A DNA stretch of 64,000 bases from Larus michahellis (lineage: Eukaryota > Chordata > Aves > Charadriiformes > Laridae). Made by a program: the position numbers and the translations under genes. Position 1 is the first letter of the stretch. Each line of letters starts with the position of its first letter. The stretch is taken from assembly GCF_964199755.1 (NCBI RefSeq), contig NC_133901.1:9439556-9503555 (forward strand). Direction: 5' to 3'. The notes beneath the pieces were generated by a model, which worked only from the letters and a program-made list of their open reading frames with translations, was not told the origin of the DNA and did not search any database. Positions 26,290 through 38,690 of the stretch are shown here, piece by piece.

Positions 26290-26989
26290 AGGGAGAGAAA
26301 AATGGCTCTGCTAGAGCGTGCCAGTGAGTTAACACGTTAATCCCATGTTTCTGGCACCCGGAGCCGCCGCCTGCAGACCCACGCTGGCAGCAGTGCCAGG
26401 GTTAATCCCCTCTCCCCCCAGCATCGCCAGAGGAATAAACCGCAGCGCAAAGTCTGTGAAGCGAACGGTCCCTGTCCCTGGCTGCCGTGGGGGCTGCAGC
26501 CGGAGCAGGGAGCCCAGTGCAGAGCCCCCGCTGCCCACCACCGTGTGTCACCTCTCCCGGAGCACTGGCCTTGGGCACAGAGGGCAGGGGCAGCCTAGGG
26601 GGGGGGCTGGGCTGGTGAGCTGCTCCCCGGAGCGGTGTGGGGGTGAGGCAGGGATGGGCGTGGTTGGGAGTCACCCCTGGGACCCCTGCCCTTTGCTGCC
26701 ACCCAGCAGAGAGGTCCTGGGGGAGGACAGGCGGTGAGCAGCGGTTTGGGTGCACCCTGGGTGCAGACCCCCGGGAGAGGGTGCCCACGGGGTGTGCATG
26801 GGTGGCAGCACTGAGCAGGTGGGTGGGAGAGGGCTGGGGTTGCCCGCTGTCCCTTCCCCAGCCTGGCACAGGCCGGTGAGAAAAGTTCCACAGGGGTTCC
26901 CCACACCCCACTCCTAAATCTGCCCTTAGACCACCAGGAGGGCTGGGGTGAGGGTGGGAACACCTCCGGGGTCCTCTCACCCACCCACT

Positions 26990-27085
26990 GCTCATGGTCC
27001 AGGCTGCCCAGGACCCTGTCCCCTTGGGGTGTGAGTATTTCCCAGGCTGGAGACCCCCCAGCCTTTCCACTGACCTGCCGTGCTC
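26990..27085 (-). mobile_element. Possible old CR1 remnant
   Basis: On the plus strand, GGCTGCCCAGGACCCTGTCC followed by GGTGTGAGTATTTCCCAGGC and TGGAGACCCCCCAGCCTTTC resembles the reverse complement of a CR1 3' end. It is short and GC-rich, so chance similarity cannot be excluded. Confidence 0.35.
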
Positions 27086-29129
27086 TCTCCTGCTCATGGC
27101 ACACCAAGGTAGGGCAGGAGCAGAGGCAATAAGAGAGAAGCTGGAGGTGCTGGTGTGGCCATGATGACCTGTTTTGAACTCGGGCTGACAAACCTCTGAC
27201 TTCCTCCCCTGCAGCGGGGGCACAGCACGGTTTTCTCCCCCACAGCCATCCTGCTGAGGAGGGGGAGCGCGGGAGCGGCTGGGTGGGCAGCCGGCAGCCA
27301 GCCAAGGCCACCCACCACCCAGGGTGACAGGGTGAATAGCTTCTGATGATCTCTTTGCAGTTCATTCATCTAATGGCTCATTAACACTTATGCAGCACAT
27401 TTCTTTGAGGCAGATCTGGGGGGTGGAAGTCAGAAAGCTAAGTAATAACTAGCTGAACTAACTGCTGCAAGGCTGTGTTTCAGACACAAGATTTAGCTCT
27501 GAGAGAGTTTCCAAACACCTAATCAGTAAGTTAGTGTTGCATATCACAAATAAATGCTGTTAGATACGCAGAAAAGAGTGTGTCGTCTGGGGGCACAAGC
27601 CACAGGGTCACTGACACCAAGGTGCCCCATGGTGGGGCCTCATCCAGGACATCCTCTGTGTCTCCATGGGACTGGGGGATGTGGCTGGCACGTTGGTGGT
27701 GGCACACACGGGTCTCTGCCTTGGCAGTGCAGTCAGCCCAAGTAAGCAGACTAAGCACTCACCCAGCTTTTGGAGCCCAGCTTTGCCTTTCAGAGACCAA
27801 AACAAGGTTGACAAAACTGGGATAATTTCTCTTTCTGATGGATATGCAGCAACCTCTTGCTGGGCACGGATGTTTCAAGGAAGAAGACGTGGTTTTATAT
27901 CTTGCTCTATACACGTCTGAAAAGTTCCTGTCGCAGCCAGCGGTTGGCTCTGCCGGTGCTGCCAAGCAGCGTGACTTGGTCCTGGGGACGTGGCTGGGTA
28001 CCATCACGCAGGTCCTGGTCACCATCCCAAATGCCACTGCTGCCCACTCCCTGGGGTGTCCACCCAGGGAGGGACAGAAAGGAACAGTCACATTCTGCAC
28101 TGGCACATCCCGCAGAGCATATTAACTCAAGCCGCTTAGCTTCAGAGGGGTTACAGTCTCTGCCAAAGAAATATGTATTTAAATACGGGATTTATTTCAT
28201 TTCCCTGAACAAGATAATCACTTCTAGACTAAACCGTTAGAATAACATAATTTTGTATCATGAAAATCCCGAGATTATAAAACAAGAGATACGTGACAGC
28301 CTCGGTGGAGGAGGGTGCTGGGGTGTGGTGGCAGCTCAGGCTCAGCCACGAGCCCCTGGCCAGGCTCTCCCTGCCGCTTCAGTGCCACCAAACCGCTACA
28401 GACCCAGCTATTTGCCAAGACCTACGTATGCATTTCCCTCTCCAAGGAAGACGACAATCGCTCATTAAACAACTTCCTTAAAATGCTTCATCAAGCAAAT
28501 CTGTTTTAACACAGATGCCCAGGACCATGCTGGCTTTGCCTTTCCTGTGATCCCCGTTAACCCCCGCCCCAGGAGCTGCTGCATCCATCCCGGGGTCCAA
28601 AATAGAGACAAGAGCCAAACACAGACAAGCAGGATGCTCTGGCAAGTGCAGAAGCCAGGAGATGTTTTGCTCCTACACAAATACACGTCTCGATGCCCTG
28701 GGCAGTCTGTTTCTTTGCCCAGGACCTTGCAGGGGTGGGATGACGAGCATCGCTGCAGCCAGCAGAATGGAAACTTCCAAAAAGCAAAAAAAAAAAAATA
28801 CTTGATTCAGACCAGGTCTGGTCCCTGCGGAGGCATGGTGGGGGGCTGGGGCCGTGCAGCCCAGCGGGTGATGAAGGCAGCCCTTCCCCGGTGATCCCTG
28901 CAGGCAGGGCTGGCAGTGCCAGGGCACAGCGGGTCTCTGCTCCTGGGGCTGGGCAGCAGCACGGCTCTGGCTCTAAGGAGTGGGGAAAAGATGCTTCTGC
29001 AGCCCAAAACATAAAAATAAACCAAGGTCCTTCAGTCTGGGTTGGATGAAACATTTCAAGCTGATGCAGACCCAGCCCTCTGGCACGGCTCAAGCTGAAC
29101 GCACTGTTTGCTTCTTGCTTTTTTCTTTT

Positions 29130-29151
29130 CCTTTTTTTTTTTTTTTTTTTA
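29130..29151 (+). repeat. Poly-T tract
   Basis: About 20 consecutive T with a T-rich lead (CTTTTTTCTTTTCC). No adjoining retroposon body was recognised on either strand. Confidence 0.85.
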
Positions 29152-30393
29152 ATTTCACCTTCTGGTGAAACGACTTTGAAACTTTATGCCAAGTCTGGCT
29201 TGAGAATTCGCCTGATGGCTGTTTACACTAATTACTCTGCCGCGCCATTCTACCAAAGCAGAGCATTTCACTGGACAAATATCAATTAGCGTCTCATTCG
29301 TTTCATTAAATTTAAGCTTATTGCCAGCTAAACCTGTATTTTTGGTAATACCAATATGCTGTATATAAATTCTGGCAGGCTCTGTCAATCTTTTAAGATG
29401 GCAGGTCTTCATTTCATGCCCTTCTTGAGCTCAGACCTAAGCAGGAGGCTGTATTCATGGTAGCCACAGATGTTAATTAAACCATAGGCACTGCACAGGC
29501 AGTGAGGCCAAGGCAGCTGGTGAGCATGGGGTAAAAGGTAGAGCAGATCACCTCTGCCTCCCTCCATCCCTGCGTCGTTCATGCTTTACTAAGTAAAACC
29601 TTTTTAGGAAAGAATTTTCATCACCAGCTGCAAAGTTCACGTTTCTACCTAAAAAAGTAAAGTGGAAATTTTCATTGATCTATATAAAAAAAAAAATAAA
29701 AATCTAATTTTTCACATAAATAATCTGAGTATTTCTCAATCTTTAACCTTAATTTCTTACAAAATTGCCTTATAAATTTTGAGAGCTGATAAAACAAATC
29801 TGAAGAGCTGATAAAGCAAATCTGTCCCAGTTATCTCCCTGGGACGAGGCACTGGGGCTCTGTGCCCGAGCGGGTGAGCACCCAGGAAAGCCACTCGACT
29901 CTCTGCACCCCCCTCACTGCTGCAGGGACCTCGGCAGCTCCCCGGCTCCCCTTTAATCACATTTGTGCTTTGCAAGAGAGTGGGATTGGCACATCTGCAA
30001 GGACACGTGGGGGCCGTGAGCCGGGCGGTGACCATGGGATGTTCTCCATGAATCACAACATAATTAGGGCACGTTTTCACCTTATTTCAGTGGGAGGTTT
30101 ATGCACCGTGGAAGACGCCGCATGGTGTTCGGCTGCAGGTTGCAGTGCGGAGGAGAGCTGGACACCAACCACATGCAGCCAGTTACATAAACCCACATCC
30201 CTGCATGCCAACCAGCAATCCAGGTCACCAATAATGATGCCATCCCAGCCAGTTTAAGCTCCTTAACTGAAATTATTCAACGTTGACAGAAGATATCAAC
30301 TTAATGCAGCAGTGAACGTAGCACCGTCAGTGCCAATGTCAGCTGAGCCCCTCGGCAAAGTTTCTTTGCTGGAAGCCTCCCTTTTTAGCAACG

Positions 30394-30430
30394 TGTCATG
30401 GTTTAACCCCAGACAGCAACCAGGACCATG
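30394..30430 (-). mobile_element. LTR stub related to the solo LTR at 9460
   Basis: TGTCATGGTTTAACCCCAGA followed by CAGCAACCAGGACCATGCAG matches one terminus of the same LTR family. The similarity stops after about 40 bases, so only a fragment remains or the rest has decayed. Confidence 0.5.
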
Positions 30431-33065
30431 CAGCCCGTGTCTGCGTATAGACCATATACTGGGGGGAGTATGGTTAAGGATAGTTTCCAGCGCCCTTGGG
30501 GGCTGCGCCGAGAGCACCAGCCGCTTGCACCAGGTTACACTTGCACAGCCACAAGCCTCTCCCAGGGCTTGTGGAGGGACTTTGCCAAGCTGGTGTCCCC
30601 ACTGGGCGCTGGGGACCTCCTGTGAGCTGGGGACAGCAGGTGCCACCAAGCCAGGTGCCTGGGATGTGAATCTGGAGGAGCCCTGGGATGCCGAGCATCC
30701 CCACGCCTGCCTGCATGCCCGTACCCTGCAGCTGAAGCTTGTGCTGACCCTGGGGCAGCGTTCCCATGGCAGGTCGAGGGCATTTACTCCATGGCACAAA
30801 GCAGCCGTCTGCTTTTCCCACTGGGGGCTGCTGGTTGCCTGAGCCCCATCTCTTCCAGGACATCCCCTGGGCCAGCCCCACGGATGGTCCCTGAGGGCGG
30901 TGGGCAGGGAGGCAGGGCTTTAGGAGGGGGACACAGCTCAAACCGCTTTTGTTCCCGATACCACCGCGATGCTATGCATAAGCAGAAGTTTGCGGTTATT
31001 GTTGCTCACTACAGCAGTGCAAATGATCGGCGTTGCATCACCACTGCATAATTACATGCAACATTAAATGCAAAGTCTGAACCATTTTCCCAGTGCCGCA
31101 GAAGCAGCCGCTCCCCGCCAGCGGCCACCCGGGCCGGGCTGACAGCAACTCTCCTTGTGGGACCTCATCTGGGTGGCCTCACCAGCAACACTCACACCAG
31201 TAAAACCAGCACCTAACCTGCCTCTTGGGTGCAAAATGCAGCCCAGTACTGGCCACTGCATCACCTCTACGCTGGCAGCTTTCCCTCTGCTCCCTACGGG
31301 GAAGAGACCTGCCCTCTGCACCCACGGCCAGAGCAGGGCCAGAGACCGATGAGATGCAGCAGAACAGCCAAAGTCACCAATTCCAGGCTAGGGGCACATT
31401 ACAAACATGATTTCAGCATTCGTGATAGAGTTTTAATCACGTTGGACATTTTGACAGGTGCTCAGCGGGACTTTGCATGCAATGTAACTGGATCAGCCAA
31501 ACTCCAGAAAGCTGCATGGAAGCACCAAAAATTCATCTGGCAATGCCGAGGTGGCAGGATCCTGCTCCAGAAGCAGGGCCTGGGGAATGCAGGGTTCTGC
31601 CCATGGAGCTTTTCCACCTGAAAAACGCCCTTTATTTTATTTAACAGACCAGACCTTGCTACTGCAACCAGAGTCTGTCCACAGCTGCCTTTCCAAAACC
31701 CAGAGCAGATGTTCCAGGCAGTAGTCTCCAAGACTGGCGTTCATGAGAATTATGTTAACACACTGTCACAAATCCTTGATTTTCAGACTGCCATACGATA
31801 ACTCTCCCACAGCACAGCAGGACACACTCAGGGAAATTCTGTGTTATGTCCCAATAAAAGTTTCATTGGGCCATAAAAGCTCTGATTATAAATACAGCCC
31901 GCGCGCATCTCTCAGCCATTTCACTCCATCTCAATAGCTGTTTGAAAACAGGTTTCCTGCTGGGCTAATTGCAGCAGTTCCGTTACATCTCCGTAAATTG
32001 GGCTGATATGGACACTGGCGAGATAACGAGCGCGGCCACCCAGGAGAGTGGGGAGAAGAGCCCAGGAGCGAGCTGGGATTAGGACGCATCTCCCTAAAGG
32101 GCTTTTGTGATATTAATTTCAATTAACAGCCAAGGCCCTACTGCAGTGGGATGCTCACCCGCTCAGCTGAGGAGTGGTCCCATCTGAAGCAGCAGCGACG
32201 AACCCCGCAGCGATTTGTAGCTCTCTCAGGGCGTATCTAAACCCACAAGGAACATTTATTTTTGACAACAAAACTGGAAGCTTGGCAAGGAAACGAGCTG
32301 CATAACAAAAGCACTGCGCTTATCTAGCAAACAGTCGTCATATTTTCACTGGTTTCCACATGAAAAACTTAATTTGCATTTGTAATTGCACTTGAGGAAG
32401 ACTGATCAAAATTCCCATTAAATGTTTTTTTAGTTAAAACGCATCTATTCTGGCAGGTTTTCAGCCCAGCTCTGCCTGCCTCCGACAGCACATGAGATTT
32501 GTTATCAGCTCCAGCCCCGTGCCCAGAGGGCTCCATCCTCCCAGAAGGGACTGAAATCGGGAATGTACCGGTGCGGGCAAATGGGGCCAGGCTGCTGGCC
32601 GTGCTGACACGTGCAATGTGTTAAGCCTGGGGTATAAATAAGGCAGCATCATCCCAGCCCCGGGGAGAGACTCCGTGCAAAACTGTGAACGCTGCCCTGC
32701 TCTTGCGCAGAGATAATCCCCACGTCCGCGTTACAGATTCTTCAGGATGCGATGAAACGATAACCGAATCAAAACCGCCATGAAAAATACACTAGCTTTG
32801 CTTAATTCTAATTAGAATTTAGCCAGATACCAGCAGGGTATTAAATGTGTGAGACGGCTTCCCTGCGGGCAGCGCTGCCGGGAGTTCCTGCTCTGCCCGA
32901 GCGGGAGCTGAGCCCCCAGAGCAGGGACCCTCGGCTACGGCCTCCCCACGGCTGCGCCAGGGCTCCCTGTGGAAAAGGGCCTTTAAAAATAAGCAGCACC
33001 AAAGGAGAAAATATGTCTGTTCCAACTTCCTAAACCCACCAGGTGTCAGAGCCCCCCTCCTCTTC

Positions 33066-33086
33066 TTTTTTTTTTTTTTTTTTTTT
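33066..33086 (+). repeat. Poly-T tract
   Basis: About 20 consecutive T after CCTCCTCTTC. Could be the tail of an old minus-strand retroposon, but no body is recognisable. Confidence 0.85.
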
Positions 33087-34855
33087 GCATGCATTTCTAT
33101 ATGATATACACAATCTGTACATCCTATAGAGATCCACTCACAGGGAACTCATGAACAAGCTCCCACTTAATTTTCAAGCCCCCCAGGTGTCCGAGGCACC
33201 CGCATGCCAGCCCTGCGGATGCTCATCGGCTGCACCAGGAGCACCCACTGAGAGCCGACAGCACCCCCGGTACAGCCATCGGGCACCGGGGGAGCCGCCT
33301 GCTACCGAAGCATTTTGCAATGGTTATCCAGCTCCACACAACATTAAATAAATTGTCACTTAATAGGATGTGAAAGAATCAATACTGAAACCGAGACCCA
33401 GAGCTTCCATGTCTTACAAAGAGGATGTAACCTACTGGGCGCCCAATTCAATTAACCAGTCACTTATCCCTGCAGATGGAAAACATCCACCAGCTTATTG
33501 CCTATCACCCTATTAACTGCACTACTCCCCACTCCAAACCAGGTAATTTAATTTTTCCACGTTATCTATTTCATTTCTCAGATGACTGAAAGCCAGTGGC
33601 TTACAAGATGGGCTCCAGAAACGACCATTATATTAATGCATTGTAATACATCAAACATGATTAAATGTGATTAAAGTACTTTGAGCTGCACAAAGCTCCA
33701 TTGCACAGTACAAGAGGTTTTCTTGCTTTTTGTCCCCCACCTTCTATGCGAGGCTGGAGCCCCTGGCACGGGTATCCGCTTACTGAGCGGTGCATCCCAG
33801 GCCTGGAGGAGAGGAGCATCCCCAGCAGCAGCAGTGTGGTCCTGGGAGCCTGGCAATATCCGCACGGTGGCCGTGCCAGGCTCAGCGACAGCAGACAGCA
33901 CGTGGCGGCAGGTTGCTCACCACTTTTCTCACTTCTGTTGTATTTCAGGGGTTTTCGAGGGAAGTGGATCAGGCCCCACACATCCTTTCTGTCCCAGGGA
34001 GCTGGAGGGCAGAGGCTGGTCCAGGGTCACCGGAGGAAGCGATGTTGGCCCCACCGCCTGCCCCGAGCACAGCCCACGGCTGCCAGCCACAAACCTGCCC
34101 CCCTGCAGCAGGTGTGAAACAGCAACTAAAGGTTTTCAACTACAGCCAGTTTTTCTACTATAAAAATATGGAATAGTGCAAGGAAAGTGAAGAGTTAGAG
34201 AAACGCGCTGAGGTTGGCAGTTTGTGGCAAACAAGTGGTTTTCTATTTTGCCATACTCATCTTCTAGACCACGCATACAGACAAGGCAGATCTTTCCCAG
34301 GTTAACCTGACTGATAAATTTATTCCAAATAAAGCTCAGCCCAAGCTGTGTTCTTCCAACTTGCCTGTGCTTGTTGAATAGAAGATTTTAGGCAGTTACG
34401 TATATTATTCTGTTATTCATACACGTCAGCTATCACCCAAGCATTACTTGTAACAGCTTAAAACTCTAAATTAACTTATATGAAGAAATATGTTGCTAAG
34501 GTCTCAGTTTTGGATGCTGAATAATACACAACTCCATTCTGCCCTTTTCCGGGACGCTCTGTAGCAGATGGATGACTAATTATCATGCAATAACTTCTGA
34601 ATCTTTGAGATGAGCTGGCAGAGGGTCAGAATAAAGACGAGCTACCGGAGACTGCATTTTTTGCAAAACTTTCTTCCAATGGATACCCCTTCGGCAAACT
34701 TCCTATTCTCCTGGGAACACTCAGCTTTCACTCCAGCTGCATCCTTCTCCAGCCAACGTGGGGACCTGCGCTCTTTTGTGAGCAAACTAATGGAAGTTGA
34801 GCGTCTCCATCAGTGATTATCTTATACAAATCAATACTGAATAATAAGCACTATT

Positions 34856-35031
34856 AAAATATCACCTTCCCAAATAGTATTTTTTTAAGAAGAATTTTCA
34901 TTCTTCTCCCGAGTTTCTCTCTTTCAGCTGCAACAACACTTCCAATTATTAAAGTGAGTGGCACAGGATGAGAATCCCATCAGCTACATCCAGCAAAATT
35001 GGCACAAGACCTCCCTCCCTGCATCGGAGAG
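34856..35031 (+). repeat. 176-bp direct repeat, copy A
   Basis: Runs from AAAATATCACCTTCCCAAAT to CCCTGCATCGGAGAG. It matches copy B at 35404-35579 over the full 176 bp without gaps, with four substitutions by eye (about 98% identity). The 372 bp between the copies are not repeated. It is intronic, between the Kvbeta1.2 and 1.1 exons. No known transposon was recognised. Confidence 0.95.
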
Positions 35032-35403
35032 AAATCTCTTCCCATTGACCAGCACTCCCAAAATAATGAGAGGCATCTGTTGGAATTAGTCATTGAGGAG
35101 AATTATCACATCACCCAGAACAATGTCTTTTGCTGAAATGCAGCAGATTACTAAGAAGTGATCTTCAGTCCAATTAATTTTATCATTGCCTTTTCACACT
35201 GCCGGGCCCCTCTTTGGGGAACGTGATACAGCAAGAAGTGTTGCGTCAGCACTTCCTCCACAACTTAGTTACTAGCCTACATCACTAGTTTAACAAAATC
35301 ATCATTTCAGGGCTTCTGGAATCTGCTTTTTACCTGAACGGGGTGACTTCCTCCACCCGTCTTGTCAGGTCTTGCCAGAGCAGGCTTTGGGACCATTTTG
35401 TTG

Positions 35404-35579
35404 AAAATATCACCTTCCCAAATAGTATTTTTTTAAGAAGAATTTTCATTCTTCTCCCGAGATTCTCTCTTTCAGCTGCAACAACACTTCCAATTATTAA
35501 AGTGAGTGGCACAGGGTGAGAATCCCATCGGCTACATCCAGCAAAATTGGCGCAAGACCTCCCTCCCTGCATCGGAGAG
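35404..35579 (+). repeat. 176-bp direct repeat, copy B
   Basis: Second copy of the unit at 34856-35031. Differences: GAGATTCTC for GAGTTTCTC, AGGGTGAG for AGGATGAG, ATCGGCTAC for ATCAGCTAC and GGCGCAAG for GGCACAAG. After it the sequence goes into purine-rich GGGAGGGAAGGGGGTGAAGG with a short local duplication (GGTGAAGGCAGA twice). Confidence 0.95.
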
Positions 35580-36660
35580 GGAGGGAAGGGGGTGAAGGCA
35601 GATGCCCAGGGGTGAAGGCAGACTCTGCTGCCAGGAAAAAGCCAGGGACTGTGGGAACTCTTTAGCTCCCTAATTTTTCTTCCACTCCCTCTGGACTAAG
35701 GGGAAAAATATTGGTCTTTTCCCTTCCAGAACACTCTGCAAAGACTTTTTAACTTTTATTTTTGCACCCGAGGCAGGAGCACGATGTACCTCAGAGTGCT
35801 GTAATGTCATTTTAGTAAATTAAATACAAGGCACTGTCAAGTCTTCAGGTGATCTCCAAGCACTGCCAAGCACTTCCAAGCCAAGGAAGCTGTACTTCCC
35901 AGGGCCAGTGCTGGCCAGGCAAGTAGTCCCTGATCTCCGAGCATATTCCAAACGGTATTGAACGATCACTTTCATACTGGAATAGTGCCTATTTAATTAA
36001 CAAAAGGATTCGCAAGAGGATTGGTACTTACTGCCAAATGCATAACCACTCATTAGGTCCTCAGGGGAAAAGAATAATTATGCTTGCAATCTACAGGGTG
36101 CCTTTCTCTGCCATGAAAATTGTGTGTTTCACCACCCCAGCCGGGATGGGCAACCAAGGGCTGTTGGGGGAATCTGCTTACCCGGCCTGCGTCTGGACAG
36201 CCAGGATATGCAGCTCCCCCCGACAACCTCACCATGCCTATTTGGACACACCAAGGACACTCGTGTACTTCACAGACACCCCAGGAAAAAATAGCAACCG
36301 TGCTCCTGCAATTATGGAAACGCTGTGTTGTCTTCTGGAGTCTTTGTGGCATGGGGATGAAGCCAAGTAACTACGAAAATGCACACTGAAAACAAGAAGG
36401 GAAAAAAAAAAAAGCTTATCAGGCAGTAGCAAGTCTGCAGGAGGCAGTTTAGCCATGGGAAAAGCTGCCTTTCAAGTCAGCCTCCCCGGGCAGTGGCACA
36501 CGGCAGAGCCGGGGGGAGCCCAGCTGCCCACAGTCCCACCCAGGGGGGCTCTGCCTGGCGGCGAGACACAGAGATAGACAGGTGGTCACCTCAGTATGGG
36601 GAAAAAAACCAGAATGATAAAAATACATTGCAGTTAATCATTTTGGCTTGCTTAAGTTGT

Positions 36661-36680
36661 AAAAAAAAAAAAAAAAAAAA
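36661..36680 (+). repeat. Poly-A tract
   Basis: Twenty A following AAGTTGT. No recognisable retroposon upstream. Confidence 0.85.
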
Positions 36681-38639
36681 GCAACTTATTCAAGGATGGG
36701 TGCAAAGACTCACCGGGCTGAGCTCCATGGCTCGCTGAGCACGCGGGGCCGATGCTGGTACTCCCAGAGCACACCAAACCCATCCCTACTTGCACCAGCA
36801 CAATGGAGTGCCCAGAGAAGAGAAGAGTGGTTGACTGAAGGAGCATCCTGACATTCTGTAGTTACACCTAGTATTTCATAGCAGACAGCGCTAGACAGTG
36901 TATCTAGAAGTCCCAAAGCAGAATCCCCAGGAGCTCCCCCACCCCAGCGCCGCTGCAGGGCACACGCTCCAGTTCTGCCCGTGGGAGATTTGTTGCTCCT
37001 GTGTTATTTACTGGAGTTGGTGCTGGGAAGCGGCCGCAGGCTGGGGCTGTGCCATGGGGCAGCCCCACAGCAGCACCCCAGGAGCCAGCATCCCCTCCTC
37101 CAGGGCTGGCATCAACCATAACCTAAATCTCCATCCGCTTCCCTGAGCTGGCAACTATGTCCTGATGCTGGAGTAAGTCTGAGGAAGAGGAGAAAACTGC
37201 AAACCACTGATGAGGGGTCCCTGTGCCCGACACTCTGTGTTAAAATTACCTGGACTGGAGTCACATCACAGCTTTGCCTCCTCTCAGACACTCTTTGATT
37301 CTGCTAAATCCTTTCCGATATCCCCAGGTCTCCGAAGGACACTTTTTATCCAAAATGTTTTGCCTTTGGAATCTGCTGGACTGGACAAAATATTTGATTT
37401 CCAGAAAAGTTTCCTCTTTACATTACCCCAAGTCTGCATGCCTTGCAAATTCTGAATGCAATGCAAATTTGCTAGTAATGACCACTAGTGTACCAACTAG
37501 GATTAATAACGAAGAAAGAAAATCAAGGGAATTCTCTAAGCACAGACTGGGCCATCAACCTGCACTGCCAGGACTGAAAAGGGGCATTTTCTGCTCATAG
37601 TGGGAGACCCGCAGTGGGAAGGATGGGGATGCATCAGGAGGAGTAACTGTAGGGAGGGAGAAAGATGTTGGAAGAGCAGCTGCCATGGCGTTTGGTTATT
37701 TACTTCAATTAAGCAAAGCAAAAATGTTAGCAATTGCATCAGTATTTGCTTTGATTTGTACTGAAGGTTTGTATTGAAGGGCGAAATCCATTTTTATTGC
37801 ACCTGAACCGCAGCCATCTGTGATGCCAGGCGCAGAGTCAGCATTGCCGGAGCACACACCGCGGGTGGTGATACGGAGTCCTGCTCTCAGCCTGGCACTG
37901 AAGCTAACTTCCTTAAAGCCTGGCCAGAGCCTGGGTTTATGATTATTTCCTGAAGGATGGAGCCTTGAAACAAACCAGCAGCAGCTGCTAGAGGGGGTTT
38001 AGCTGGGATTTTCCTAAACTCAGCCCCACTTCTATCCACGGTTCGGCACCTTGTGTCAGCATGATGTACAGCGACGTCCCAGTCTCAGCAGATCCCAAAG
38101 TCAGCCTAACGACTCCCCGATAAAATCTGCTTTAACCAAGACTGCACAGACCAAGTTTCCTCCCAGGCCACACAACACACAGACTGCAGACTTCAATCCT
38201 GCATATAAATATCCCAAACTTTCCAGTCGGCCCCCTGGAGAGATGCTGGATCTGCTCTGCAGCACCGATGCCGCTGCGGGGAGCAGGGAGCAGGCTCAGC
38301 AGGCAGCCCTCTGCCCACGGAGCTGGGGATTTATTCAGCATCTGGCGGCGCAGGCTTTCAAGCTGGAGTTTGACAGGAGCAGAAGGTGTGTGAAAAGCAG
38401 TCGCGAGCGTGCAAATTCCCGCTGGGCACCGGCAGGAGCTGCCGCTCTGCACGCGGGTAAGGGTCAGCTGGGATTTACTGCTGGGGTGGTGAACTGGGAG
38501 GACCAAAGTTTGCTCCGTCTTCCACCTATGGCACAGGGAGCTTCCTGTGGGAAGGTGTGAGTAACCCTGGAAGTACCGTGATGCTGAGCTTTTACAGGGC
38601 TTTGTCACTGTCGGTGAGCACCTTAGGCTGCAATAGGAA

Positions 38640-38690
38640 GCGTGTGTGCCCATGTGTGTGCACACGCGTGTGCAGGCACACATGTGTTTC
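38640..38690 (+). repeat. GT/CA-rich low-complexity tract
   Basis: Mixed GTGTGTGC, CACACGCGTGTG and CACACATGTGT segments, an alternating purine-pyrimidine stretch. Confidence 0.75.

Noticed and set aside
26402-27223. A 273-residue open frame on the minus strand, the longest in the window
   Set aside because: It starts at a GTG, not ATG, sits in GC-rich DNA where stops are rare, and a second long frame (26595-27365) overlaps it on the same strand. The Pro/Gly/His/Ser-rich sequence has no recognisable domain, and part of it probably comes from an old CR1 fragment.
38051-38683. Overlapping open frames of 169 and 183 residues on opposite strands
   Set aside because: Mutually antisense frames with no family similarity. 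The region is intronic between KCNAB1 first exons.
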